NCBI GenBank assembly: GCA_021234155.1
Contig: JAJEKV010000002.1
Span: 37,445,107-37,509,106 of the forward strand
Reading direction: 5' to 3'
Source: Isoetes taiwanensis
Lineage: Eukaryota > Streptophyta > Lycopodiopsida > Isoetales > Isoetaceae
DNA length: 64,000 nt
In this document: one piece after another, positions 1 through 11,287 of the stretch
Layout: the number at the start of each line of letters is the position of its first letter
How positions within the stretch are numbered: the first letter of the stretch is position 1
Program-made: the position numbers and the translations under genes
Notes under the pieces: generated by a model
What the model was told of the DNA's origin: nothing
The model's database searches: none
Seen by the model: the letters and a program-made list of their open reading frames with translations, nothing else

Positions 1-981
1 CAACCAACAACTGAAAAGCCTAACCTCTATTACCTAACAACTTGACAAGATCTATGAAACAAGATGCAAACAAACCAACCTATGTAACAAACTGAAAAAT
101 AGGAAAGGACGGTATAAGACCAAGGATTGGCTATACAAAAAAAAAAAAGGGTACGGGAAAAAAGTATAGACCATGTCTTAATGAACTTAGGAAAGCATGA
201 CAACATATCCTAGACTTCAGAAACTACGTCGTGTGAAGTAGTTGTAACAGTAAAAACAAGGAAGTTTTTGTCCTCAATCTTCTAGTGAATCCATGTAAAG
301 AAAAATTCTTTATGACTATTTCCATTGTCTAGAGAAAAGCAAATATCCAAAGATTTCACGTATGCCTATGTCACAAGATTTGCTATTTGGTCTTGGTCAA
401 AATATTATGAATGCCCACATGAAGCCAACAACTCTAATGCCAACACCTACATTGCGCAACAATATGAGGTGATCAAAACTTCATATCCATGGGAATCGCC
501 AATTTCCTATAAAATTCCTTGTTTCAACTTTAAGAGGATAGGCTCCATAATTACGTCAATCACAAAAAGGCATGTCTACTTCAATCACAATGCTTTCCAA
601 CACTCTTAATTTTCGAGTGTCGACAACCTTATTAAAAAGGTGGCACCTACCTTAATCATCTTTTATGACGTACGTGGACAATACACGTAGTGGACTAGGC
701 AACGTGTAACACAAAGATTTGAGTTGAATAAATTACACAAGTTGCCCATGTAATTTCATATCATATGGAGTGTCGTGTTGAAATACTCTACTTGACTTAA
801 TCTAGGACGTATTTGGAACATTCATTTCCATGCCATGTTTATAATTAACACCCCCTTCGAGCATAGCTTGCATTATCGATTTCTAGATATGGTTAAGGTG
901 TTCTTTTATGCTCTCTTGCTCATTTTTTCTTATATATCGATTGTACTAATAGTCTTAAGTCATTGTAAATAGATAAACACG
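1..981. other. Upstream flank of the catalase gene, no recognised gene
   Basis: AT-rich DNA. One 94-codon frame (325-609, +) has no motif I recognise and does not begin at a convincing start. A 27-codon frame opens at ATG 889 in the same frame as the catalase and stops at 970-972, so it could act as a short upstream ORF. A TATATATC run near 930, about 50 bp before the catalase ATG, is the only TATA-like candidate. Confidence 0.5.
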
Positions 982-3043
982 ATGATGCTAGTATGCATTA
1001 TGTCATTGGGATTAATTATTTATGGAGCTTCAGCGGCAGATCCATACAAGGTACAAAAATTGTACATCCACTTATCTATAAATTGTATATAACATGTTTT
1101 AGATCCACCTGCAATTAACATAATTGATCGTTATGTTAAATAAAATATGAAATCTATATATATCTAGGATTTGCCTTCTAGCGCATACGACACCACATTT
1201 TGGACTACAAATGCAGGTGCACCAGTAGACAACAATGATGCTTCTTTAACAATTGGGCAAAGAGGTACCTTATGCAATCCAGATGAACCCTTTTTTTATT
1301 TTTGTTAAGAGATTGATCTGAAAATTTGTGTTTGCAGGTCCTGTTTTGGTAGAAGACTACCCTTTGTTAGAAAAGCTTGCACATTTTGACAGGGAAAGAA
1401 TTCCAGAAAGAGTTGTCCATGCCAGAGGAGCAACTGCAAAAGGATTTTTTGAAGTTACTCACAACATTTCTCATCTCACATCTGCAGACTTTCTTAGAGC
1501 TCCAGGAGTTCAGACTCCAGTAATAGTGCGCTTTTCAACTGTTGTCCATGAGCGCGGCAGTCCTGAAACTCTTCGCGATCCTCGCGGGTTTGCTGTAAAA
1601 TTCTACACTAGAGAGGCAAGCTTTAATTTATTGGTATGCACAAAAAATTGGAAAACTTTGTAAGAACCTTTTGTTGTACTTGTTCAGGGTAACTTTGACT
1701 TGGTTGGAAATAACTTTCCAGTTTTTTTCATCAGAGATGGGATGAAGTTCCCCGATATGGTTCATGCATTTAAGCCAGATCCAAAATCACATGTTCAACA
1801 ATGGTGGAGGATCTTAGATTTTTTTAGTTACCATCCCGAGAGTTTACATATGTTCACGTTTCTTATGGATGATGCTGGAATTCCAGCTAATTATCGACAG
1901 ATGGCAGGTTTTGGAGTTCATACATTTACACTGCTGAACAAGGCTGGTAAAAGAACCTACGTAAAATTTCACTGGGTTCCTGAAGCTGGAGAAAAATATC
2001 TATTGGATGAAGAAGCAGTTATAGTTGGAGGTAACAGCCAAAGCCATGCAACTAAGGATCTATATGACACAATTGATAATGGAACTTCTCCTCAATGGAA
2101 ACTTTATATCCAAACAATGGATCCAGCAACTGAAAACAACTATGATTTTGATCCATTGGATGTGACCAAAACATGGCCTGAAGATGAGTTCCCTTTGCAA
2201 CCTGTTGGAAGGCTTGTTCTCAACAAAAATGTTGACAATTTCTTCAATGAGAATGAGCAATTGGCCTTTTGCCCCGCAATTGTAGTGCCAGGAATATACT
2301 ACTCAGATGATAAATTGCTCCAAGCTAGAATTTTCTCCTATGCAGATACACAAAGACACAGATTGGGTCCAAATTATCTTCTTCTTCCGGTCAATCAGCC
2401 GAAAACTTCATATCACAACAACCACTTTGATGGCTCCATGAACTTCATGATCAGAAATGAAGATGTAAATTTGCTTTTCTCTATCTTAAGAATTCAACAT
2501 TTCTTGTTGCACTCAAACCTTCATTTATTTGCTGAAACAGGTGGACTATTTTCCATCTAGGTTCACTTCAGCTCAAAATGCGAAAAAAGTACCAATTCCT
2601 TCACAGATCATTAATGGTACTAGACAAAGGGTAAGTGCACATTCAACCGCAATGCTGCTTTATTTAAATGTTTTTTCAAGTTGTAAATCAGAATGTGTCA
2701 GTATGTAGAGCGTAATAGAAAAGGAGAATAATTTTGCTCAAGCTGGTGTTAGATACCGCAGTTGGACAACAGATAGGTAAAATAATTTAATTATCTAATA
2801 TGAGTTTAATTATCTAAGAATAACTAAAACTAGCTACAGAAAAACGAGGTTTATTAAACGGTGGACTAATGCCCTAACTTCAGCACACGTTACAACTGAA
2901 ATACGTGACATATGGGTCTCATTTTGGTCCCAGGTAATAAATATTTGAAGCATGTTATTAAATACTTATGCTTGGTATTTATTCATCTCTTTCTGCAGGT
3001 GGACGAGTCACTAGGCAAAAGAATAGCTGCAAGTTTGACTTGA
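982..3043 (+). CDS. CAT: Plant-type catalase with predicted secretory signal peptide (8 exons, intact)
   Basis: Heme catalase (2 H2O2 to 2 H2O + O2). Exons: 982-1050, 1168-1264, 1338-1615, 1688-2464, 2541-2630, 2709-2776, 2840-2933, 2999-3043. They join in frame to 505 codons plus stop. The family signature is continuous: catalytic His83 (VVHARG), Asn156 (VGNNFPVFF) and heme-ligand Tyr366 ([14 protein letters not shown]), each 18 residues beyond its usual plant position. Plant catalases normally begin MDPYK. Here residues 1-18 ([18 protein letters not shown]) form a hydrophobic signal-peptide-like segment, and ADPYK follows. The end is GKRIAASLT-stop, without the usual NVRPxI-type tail. Seven introns match the ancestral plant catalase structure as I recall it. 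Intron 3 uses a GC donor at 1616, or a GT donor at 1634 adding six residues. Catalase identity is very secure. The secretory location is inferred. Confidence 0.96.
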
Positions 3044-4398
3044 ATATTATGTACAGACACCTGTGCTTGAGAATAGATTATTGAAAATATAGCTAAATAG
3101 GCAACTTATCGAATTCTATTTTAATCTATTTAAGGCCTATCAATACCACCATGGTTCCTTCAACCATAGGCTTAGATTTGTTCTATGTTAAGTATCTTAG
3201 AAGTATACACAAACACCACGCCAGCATTGCTTTATGGCTTATGTATTTAGACATTTAAGTCCAACATAGCAACTTGCCCACCCAAATAAATGAAAATAAA
3301 TGTATTAGATGGACTTATGCACTATTACTTTTATTCCATATTTAAGACTGTAGCAACTTGTCCACACAAATACATGACCAAATACATGACTGTATTAGAT
3401 AAAGACTTGTTATTTTTATTTCTTATTTGAGACCTACAAGAAGACAAGTATTTTTAATGTCCATTAAAGACAAATTATTTTGTGATACCAACCCTGTTTA
3501 TGGGTCACACCGACCCTATTTATGGGTCTTATACAATGTTGGAATGATTTGTTTAATATCCTAGATTAGTAGTCCCCCTCTCTAAATGTACTTGTGCCAA
3601 TTAGTCTAAGGAATGCACACCACACCAAAATTGCTCCACACATCAGATCCAATTCATTTTACATTGCATGCCCTCACTAGGATTCTAACATAAAATTTAT
3701 CCTAAACCAACTTTCAATCACTAGACATATAAGATATGTTTTACGTAGATGTCCCCTTCCTTAAAACAACTCTTATACACCCCTTTCTTAAAAGCTACTC
3801 TTATACTCTATTCACTCGATCCTATAATCGCTCAATCCTATAATCGCTCAATCCTAGCCCTTGATGCAAGGCATATTCCCCAGAATATCCAAAACCCAGG
3901 AAGCACAGCCGTCCATCAAAAAATAAGATGGGATCAAACCCCAATATCCACGTCACCCGAAGGTGAACTGAGATGTATTCCCATGAAGTCAAGCAAGTAC
4001 ATACAGAGTATTTAACATCAACCATACATGCATTGTTCACAGATTAGAGGGACTCCATGCCTGTTGAACACTAGGGCTGTCTGCAAGACACCGTCTGCTT
4101 CTAACACAAAAAAAACATGTGAGAACAGATTGGAATAGAGGGAGGCTGCACTGCAGCACCCAGCAGCATATCGCCAACAGCATATCACAACAACATATCA
4201 TGAATCTATGTCACAAGCAGATCCAGATAGCTGCCACAAATGATAATCACGAACCTGAAGGACATAGAAATGCTCGGATCTGTTCATCACATTGGGGCTG
4301 TAAGAACATTCTTCATGCACATAATAGACAAAACACTCAAAACTGCCACAAACCTGTCATGTGCAACCTGTTACAGCAGGCAATGAAATCACAGAAGA
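3044..4398. other. Intergenic, no recognised gene
   Basis: AT-rich sequence downstream of the catalase. Possible polyadenylation-like AATAAA motifs occur near 3280-3300. A short direct repeat around 'tatgggtc' lies near 3500-3530. The small ORFs at 3749-4015 (+) and 3822-4040 (-) overlap each other and match nothing I know. Confidence 0.5.
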
Positions 4399-4451
4399 TG
4401 AAGCATGGGGATTTGAACCCCACCGATGTCAATAGGTCCCAAAATGCTTCA
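4399..4451 (-). tRNA. tRNA-like remnant (acceptor stem and T-arm only)
   Basis: On the minus strand a perfect 7-bp acceptor-like stem (TGAAGCA at 4451-4445 with TGCTTCA at 4405-4399) encloses a perfect T-arm: 5-bp stem TGGGG/CCCCA and 7-nt loop TTCAAAT. GGTTCAAATCC fits the pol III B-box consensus. Only 22 nt separate the acceptor stem from the T-arm, about 20 nt too few, so one arm is missing. It could be a truncated tRNA, a SINE head or chance. Confidence 0.3.
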
Positions 4452-4659
4452 TATGGCCATTAAGGAATGGGCAAGAGCATGCAGCAACCAGGTAGAATGA
4501 AAAATAATAAGATCTTAGCTTGAATCTTATTTAAGCATCTACTACCATCATCCGCCATCTGAGCATCTATGACATATTTAACAAAATTTGGACTTATTCG
4601 AATCTAACAAATGTACTTCACGAATGCCATGATAATATTATATGTATTTTTAGCTCTTA

Positions 4660-5246
4660 TTGATTTTAATAATTTGTTCTGTTTATCTTTAGATAAAAAA
4701 TATGATACTTACTAAAGTTTAAAGTTGCTTTTTAAACTAATTCTTGATTTCATCTATTTAGAATTAAATTTTCATCTAAGATAACTCTGTATAATTAAAA
4801 TGCTATTCTTTTCAAAATATTTAAAAAAAGTTTTAAATTGAAATTAATTAAATGATTACATTTACGTTTAATAAAAAAATGAATAGTTTATTATTGATTA
4901 AATGTCAATAAAATTTATTTCATCAATAATAAATTATTCAATAGTTATTATTAAGCCAGTAATTTTATATCATTTAATTAATTTCAACCTAAAACCTTTC
5001 TTAAAGTATTCTTAAAAATGTAAAAGTTTGTAAATTGTGAAATTCTAATAAATAGTTTTAAGTCAATCGCTTATCAAACCATCAGATAAATATAATTATC
5101 ATGATCTAGCGTTAAATCACTACAAATTGAAAATTTTACATTCTTGAAATGTCTAATTCTAAATAGATTCAAATGAAAATTAGTTTGGAAATCAACTTTA
5201 TTCTTTGATAACCATTATAGTTTTAATTGAAAGATAAACTTATATA
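4660..5246. mobile_element. Fold-back (long hairpin) MITE-like element
   Basis: Two AT-rich arms are imperfect reverse complements. About 4717-4765 pairs with 5153-5206 (taaagttg...ctatttagaatt). About 4830-4862 pairs with 4966-4996 (gaaattaattaaatgat). About 4881-4900 pairs with 4925-4945 (tttattattgat). The outermost match (gtttatcttt) reaches about 5230. The right arm carries roughly 100 extra bases. No coding capacity. It ends next to the Harbinger-like element. Confidence 0.55.
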
Positions 5247-5251
5247 ATTAA

Positions 5252-6291
5252 GGGCCATTTCCCACTCGCCATTAAGTTAAGTTAATTTAACCGGTTGGTT
5301 ATCTTTTAACTTAACCAAAAAGAGATTATGCTTTCCCATTAAGGTCGTTAAGTTAAGACTAACTTAACGGATTATGAAGATATACATTCCCACTAGACTT
5401 GTTAGGGATCACTTAGGTTAAATTCAAAAAATCAACTTAACCTAACATTTACGATGAGTTGATGTTTCACACTAGTAGTTAAGAGGCTTTGTTAGGTTAG
5501 AGATAACTAAGTCCATTTCCCACTTTAGTTAAGAGATGCCATTAAGTTAAAGATATCTAAAGTAATTCTTAGTTGTTGAAACCAACAATCCATGAAGAGA
5601 TACAAGGTTTATTTTCGATCTCTTATCTTTCTATATTTTCGATATTCTTTATCTGTCTCTATTTTTTCTCTCTCTGTATTTCTCTCTTTTTTGGATGTCT
5701 CATTATTTTTAGTGGGTGTCACATTTTTCTTGGCATTGGAAAAACCGTAAGTACACGCTCCCTGAAAATAATCTAAGAAATGTTTCTACTATCGAAAAAA
5801 ATTACAAATTCTAGTCATTAGATGTTCAAATATGCCCAAAATATGCTCTAAGGTCGCGAAAACTACCTAGATTCAATTCGATTCTATGAATTGTCCCTTG
5901 AGCGGAGGAAATCCAAAAAGCTTTTTGATCCTCAAGCTACTCTAGCTGTTCAAAGAGATGAAATAAGCCATTTTCATATTAAAAAAAAATAATAATAACC
6001 TAACTAGATTGTTACCTCTTTCTCACTTAACAGTTAGGTTAAGTTAGTTCTTAACCGAGTTAAGTGTACCTTTCCCGGGTCACTTAACTTCTAGTTTAAA
6101 ATAAGGGGTCCAGTTAAAATTTTAACTTAACTTAACTTAACTATTATCGATTATGAAAGTGACTGGTTAAGTTAACCATAGTTAAATTTAACCAAGTCCT
6201 AACCTAAGCGGTAGTAACTTAAGTGCTAGTGTGAAAGCAAGTTTCCGTTATTTACCTATTTAACCTAACCTAGCGCGATTGGAATTGACCC
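5252..6291. mobile_element. Non-autonomous PIF/Harbinger-like element (Tourist type), 1040 bp
   Basis: The left end reads GGGCCATTTCCCACTCGC and the reverse complement of the right end reads GGGTCAATTCCAATCGCG, an imperfect terminal inverted repeat starting GGG. TAA flanks both ends (5249-5251 and 6292-6294), as expected for the 3-bp TWA target duplication of PIF/Harbinger. Both subterminal zones are packed with TTAAGTTAA and TTAACTTAA motifs, plausible transposase-binding sites. The 67-codon frame at 5573-5776 is hydrophobic and shows no DDE transposase motif, so the copy depends on enzyme supplied elsewhere. Confidence 0.65.
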
Positions 6292-6294
6292 TAA

Positions 6295-7386
6295 AACTTA
6301 AATAATCAAGAAGAACCAAACAATACATATATTCTTATAATGGTGTTCCTGAAGTGCTATCTATTAAATCTGAATAAGTCCAAATTTTATTGAATATGTC
6401 ATATCTGCTTGTATAGGCCCTGCTTGAAGATGCTGAACTTTGAAGGGATGCAATGCAATGATGGCTGCCGACACACGTGAAGAGGGATTCCATGCCCACT
6501 GATTTCCTAAAATAAAGGAGGCAAGATACAGGGGTTGGGGCTTACCAAGCAGAAGGAAAACCTGCCATAGCCAAAGCATCTCCAGCTGGAACTCTGAGCA
6601 TTTCAAGCATCCAGCCCTGGCCTACCCTGCCCTGCAAAACAGCCGGCTACTGCAAACATCGAGAACATCGACCAAAGCATCCGCTTGCTACAAAAGATCT
6701 CCAGAATCCGTTCGGAAAACATCTCTGGAATGCCGTCTGGAAAACATCTCTCTCCACGGCACGCCGCCCTACCCTGTTGCTTCCATAGAAAGAAACTAGT
6801 AGCTTCTTTATGCTCCGCTCCAGCCGCTCCACGCGAACGCCAGACCATCGCCACCACTGCCCTTCTAAAAATTGCAACTTCCAGAATTAACTCAATCAAC
6901 CCCAATCGACCATTGGAACAACGAAACCTATTTACTGAGTCAGCATTATAACAATTTCCCATACGAATACACCCAAAAACCATCCAAAATCATAGGTAAC
7001 ACCACTCCCAAACAACATTTTGGAAACCTAAACACTCTAACATATTTATTTGCGCGTTCTTCTTAGCAAAAGTTATATCCCTAAGCATAAAAACGTGAAG
7101 GAATTGAAAACTTACCAAACCATAAAGGTATCTTATTATTGGGAAGGTAAACAAAAGTGAAGGCAACAATAAGAAAAGCATATTTCCAAGCTTAAATCAT
7201 ATGATTCATGAGAGGTCCTCAAAGGGCAAATTCCCTTTTCAGATTTTTTTTTTCTATATTAGAAAGACATATCGCTTCTTGATATGATTTCAAGTGTACT
7301 TTTTTGCTAGGTGCTTTCTCTCTCAAGTCATGAACTAGAGTTTGAGTTTCTCTAATAACATGATCGGCTTAGCTCATATTAGTCTC
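6295..7386. other. Unassigned region with overlapping small ORFs
   Basis: Overlapping frames on both strands (for example 6603-6983 minus and 6685-6951 plus) are mutual shadows with no domain I recognise. A local duplication around 'ctggaaaacatctct' (about 6710-6755) is visible. No gene is called. Confidence 0.4.
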
Positions 7387-7735
7387 GTTATCAGCCACTC
7401 CACTAACTTTTATTAGGTCTATGATTTTACTTATATATCACTTATTGGTCTAAACCATACCCTCGAGCCAGTACTATCACAATCCTTTCCTTTCTAAGAT
7501 TGAATGTCCTCGCCAATCATAGGCAATTCATCTAAAGATTTTTGCCTCATTTTGTTTAGAGATATCAGTCCTGTTATCAGCCACTGGTCTATTAATTTAC
7601 TTATATATCACTTTTTGGTCATGAACCACACCCCTGAGCCAGTGCTACAACAATCCTTCCCTTCCCAAAATTGGACTTCCTTGTCAATCATAGCGAATTG
7701 ATCTAAAGATGTCCTCCTCACTCCGTTTAGAGATG
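7387..7735. repeat. Imperfect tandem duplication, about 186-bp period, two copies
   Basis: The copy starting gttatcagccact at 7387 recurs at 7573. Shared blocks in the same order include ttacttatatatcact, the segment around gagccagt, the segment around ccaatcata, atctaaagat and gtttagagat. Divergence suggests an old duplication. Not coding. Confidence 0.65.
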
Positions 7736-8504
7736 GCCTCAAGTTAGTATATTTGTCTTTGCACGTCAAGAGATCTTCTTGATCTAGTAGATCACAAATT
7801 GGGTTCATATCTTAATGGGATTTGGTCAAAACAAGCTGATATTATAGACTTGCTGAATCCCATGCAGGATTTTGACACAGAAGACGTTATAGCTTGAGCA
7901 CACATGGCTACGATTATGTATATTTTTACCATAGAGGATGCCTGATTAATAATAATTACTCGCAGGCTTGCCTATTGGAGGTATTCTTGCAACTCTAAGG
8001 TGTCCACATATCATGTCATCTCCGCAACATTCATTCCTTGGCATTGGATTTCATATTTTTAAATTATGTGGCTAAGAAAATTCAAATTTCCTAGAAATTT
8101 TGCTTTCATTTTCTTCAAACTTCCTGATCTACTATCTCCCATATCTCCCAACTCTAGCAAAACACTCTACCATAGCCTTCTCTTTTAAGCCCAACGATCG
8201 AAAGCCAGAAAAATGCAGCCAAGTGCTCTCTAGCTATAAGGCATTAGTACAATTACTATATCTAACGGGATTTTTACGGGGTGTTACGAATCTTGTACTC
8301 CCTCAGGAGCATATCATTTCAATGCAATAAATTTTTTTGAATAGAAAATAAAGAGCTCTTTTCAGTTAGTGGTCTTGGAGGACTTATTGACATGTAGTCA
8401 AGGTATAGTGCAAGTACTATTCGAGCATACTTCCTTTCTGCATTAAGATGAAAAAAGATACCTTTACATCAATTTGATAATTTGAAAACCTAGAGGTGGA
8501 ACTT
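7736..8504. other. Unassigned region
   Basis: The only sizeable frame is 8100-8330 (+), 76 codons and hydrophobic, with no family I recognise. Nothing else supportable is seen. Confidence 0.4.
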
Positions 8505-10460
8505 TATGGCAGACATGTTGCTATGGGACCCAAATAAAGAGAGCAGCAATGTATTATTGTCAGGATTTAAAAAACCCCTGTGTTGAAGGGTTTTCGAGGG
8601 AAAAACTTTAGTGATAATAAGTAGGTAGAGTGTACAATTATATAGGCAATTCAATACTGCATCGGAGGACATAGCTGAGTCCGTGTATCCATAACCTTCT
8701 GAAGGTATCCCAATGAGCCCATAGAGGTCGTATTCAACAGTATATGCAGCGGTTGGTCAGGCCGAACTAACTGAACATACCGTGCCTAGATATGAATCAT
8801 ATGATCGAATGATGGGTAGGTCTGAATGGCACCCTGTTGGCAACACTGACAGTTCATGTCCTCACGTGCCTCCCGAGTCCATCGGCCTGTCTCAATGTAG
8901 AGGCGATGCGCACCCATGCGAATGGAAACTATCAGTCTGTGCTTCTTCATGGGCAAATAGGTGCCCATGTAGTGTTGTGGGCCTAGTGTGAGCCTGGGAT
9001 TGACTTGTTGCCGATAGTGTGCCATCTTGACATGCACCAGAGGATCTGCATCCCAGAGCTTGCTAAGGAAGCAAGCATCAAAGTACTCCCTCAATGCATC
9101 GTGGTCCTCCTCTGTCCATACCTACACACATCTGTGTGCCTTTACATTCCATCGTGAGAACCACTAAGCTTGCGTGTCCTTCCAACAGGCTTTGAGGCAC
9201 TGTGGATCCATTGCTATAGCCAAAGCAAGAATGGTCAAACGAGCATCCTCTATACCAACTACCGTCTGGAAGTAAATGATATGACGGTCTAGTTCAGCAC
9301 TCTGAAGGGGTACGAAACCAATCTCCTATAAGAGCAAGATCTGACATAGAACTATGGACTTTACACTAAGTGCTCGTGCTAAGAAGGTCTTTTGTACCTG
9401 CTCCAGGTCATTCCAAGTGGCGAGGGATATCATTGGGCCTCGTACAAGAGAACCGGCTCAACCAAGGCCCTGAACAGGTGTGAATGATAGCTCTGCCTTG
9501 TGGCTATTGTTCTGCATGGCATATAGTCCTTTCCACCTTGTTGTGACATGCAACCTGATGGAAGCACTTCAGTGTGTGATAGCAGGAAACTCGATCCCCA
9601 AAAACTTGTAGGTGGGTGCCACCTCCACATTTTTATTCCTGGTAAGTGAAGTAGGGAGGCCTTGGCTGACGGGAGGATGAAATAAGCAACACTGTAGTTT
9701 GGCCAAGTTAACTCGCATGCCAGTGAACCAGCAAAAATGTCTAGAGCATCAGGCGATGCTGCATGTCTTCTGCAGTGTAGGCCAAGAGGTTCACGTTGTT
9801 TACATATATATATGAGTTGCCGAATTATATGGTGCATGAGTTGAGTGCCTGCCCCTCCCATGCTCAGTAAGACAATCTTCCAACTGATCAATATAAAGGC
9901 CAAAGAGCGTCATGAAGAGTGGTCAACCATGGCGCACCCCAATACTACTAACGACAGGTTGTCCTCTTGTGTGAGATGGCCTGAGCATGCCTCATATAAC
10001 AGGTATATTGCATTTTGCTAGTCGATAGTGGTCTCTAGCTACCTCAATCTATCCCACAACTTGTCCTTGGGTACCGTGTCGAAAGCCTTTGCGAAATCCA
10101 CAAAACAACAGTACATGTTTTGCTAGCGATTTCTATTATCCTCAATCAGTGTTTGCAGGGTGAAATGGTCAATGGTAGAATGTCTGGACTGGAAGCCTGC
10201 CTGTGTCAGAGCACGCAGCTCTGCATCTTCTGCGCATATCGTTAGCCGCTGCTCAAGAATGTCAGCCAACAATTTTGCAAAGAAGAAGTTGATCATGACT
10301 GTGCGATAGTAGTGCGATAGTTGGCTGGGCAGTGAGGGTCGTCTGTCTTGCATATGGGAACATTAGAGAAAATATGGGGTCTTCAAAAGACCTTGTGTGA
10401 AAATAGAGAAAATCCACATCAGCTCTTTGCTCTAGCCAATCAGAGCCAATACCTGCCATA
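8505..10460 (-). mobile_element. LINE A: 5'-truncated non-LTR retrotransposon relic
   Basis: Minus-strand reverse-transcriptase blocks survive in broken frames. A segment at about 10350-10123 contains FAKLLADILEQRL and QAGFQSRHSTIDHFTLQTLI. Just downstream YCCFVDFAKAFDTVPKDKLWD (about 10110-10050) is the catalytic A block. The C-terminal region at 9094-8786 keeps the MAHYR...INP/VNP...GAHRLYIETGRW module seen in the other LINEs here. The 3' UTR (about 8640-8505) is similar to that of LINE D, so A and D are one subfamily in opposite orientation. The endonuclease end is missing. Frameshifts and stops make it non-functional. Confidence 0.8.
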
Positions 10461-10873
10461 GCATATTAGGTTTAGTTGCCACATGTCTTATTTAGATATG
10501 GTCCCTTTCTCCAAGGAAGACTCCCAAACCTACCACATTTTCCTATGGAGAGTCCTTAACCATTTTCCAATGCAGATTTGAAGCCATTTTCCACGTGCAG
10601 TTAATTTTGGGCGCTGCTCTCGATTTCTATTTTGGCGGGGCCGAACTTGTGTGGGAAATCACAGGATTTTGAAATTGTATGGGTTTAGGGTTTCCAGTAC
10701 ACAGAAACAACTCCAAATCAGGTTTCAAGCAAGGATACCCTCGAAATAGATTAGGTTCTGATCTTCCAGGCCATTTTTTGAAGACACAGGCCAGTGAAAA
10801 GCTCAGAAGGTAAGATTTTGATGGATCTGGCCCTTCAACTTTTCCCTAAAACTAACTTTTGTTCTTGGCATTC
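10461..10873. other. Unassigned sequence upstream of the 10.9-kb ORF
   Basis: No clear TATA box or gene. An AGG|TAAGAT donor-like site near 10809-10815 precedes the next ORF and would fit a 5' exon of a split gene, but no partner exon is identifiable. Confidence 0.35.
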
Positions 10874-11287
10874 ATGCAAAATATGGGCAATCGGTCAGAA
10901 GGAAAATCTGAAGCAAGAACAGTAATTCTTCACAATGTTAAGGATTTCGATGTTAAATGGCTTGACTTTGTTGTTTCTATTGGCTGCTGGGTTACCCTCT
11001 GTCCTAGATCCATAGGTACTCATGCAGTGAAAAGAGCTAGACTAATGGATGTGAATGCCCACCGGAAGGCCCGTGTAAAAAGGTTTTGTATTTTGTTCAC
11101 GAGGTATGAAGGTGAAGGAGGTGATCTGGAGCATGGCTACACTAGCAATGATTGGCCAACAAGAAAGTTTCTGGAAGCCAATCTCTTGAAGCCAATACAA
11201 TTTGTTCTTCGGATTACACTGACAAAGTTTCTGTCTGCAGCATTACTAGTGTGCTTAAAATGTATCATCACAAGCTTGGTCATTTGA
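10874..11287 (+). CDS. Uncharacterised ORF, possible exon of an unknown host gene
   Basis: 137 codons from ATG 10874, hydrophilic at first (GNRSEGKSEARTVILHNVKD), with basic stretches near residues 50-70 and a hydrophobic C-terminal third. I do not recognise a family. A further plus-strand frame at about 11330-11472, which ends QESSAK-stop, looks codon-like and could be a later exon. Single-exon gene, exon of a split gene and relic are all possible. It lies between LINE A and a 302-bp MITE. Confidence 0.3.
   Translation: MQNMGNRSEGKSEARTVILHNVKDFDVKWLDFVVSIGCWVTLCPRSIGTHAVKRARLMDVNAHRKARVKRFCILFTRYEGEGGDLEHGYTSNDWPTRKFLEANLLKPIQFVLRITLTKFLSAALLVCLKCIITSLVI

Noticed and set aside
325-609. 94-codon ORF upstream of the catalase
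   Set aside because: No start context, no domain, and composition like the flanking non-coding DNA.
889-972. ATG 889 as the catalase start (MVKVFFYALLLIF...)
   Set aside because: The frame hits TAG at 970-972 before the DPYK exon and a credible intron to skip it is not visible. ATG 982 gives an uninterrupted signal peptide.
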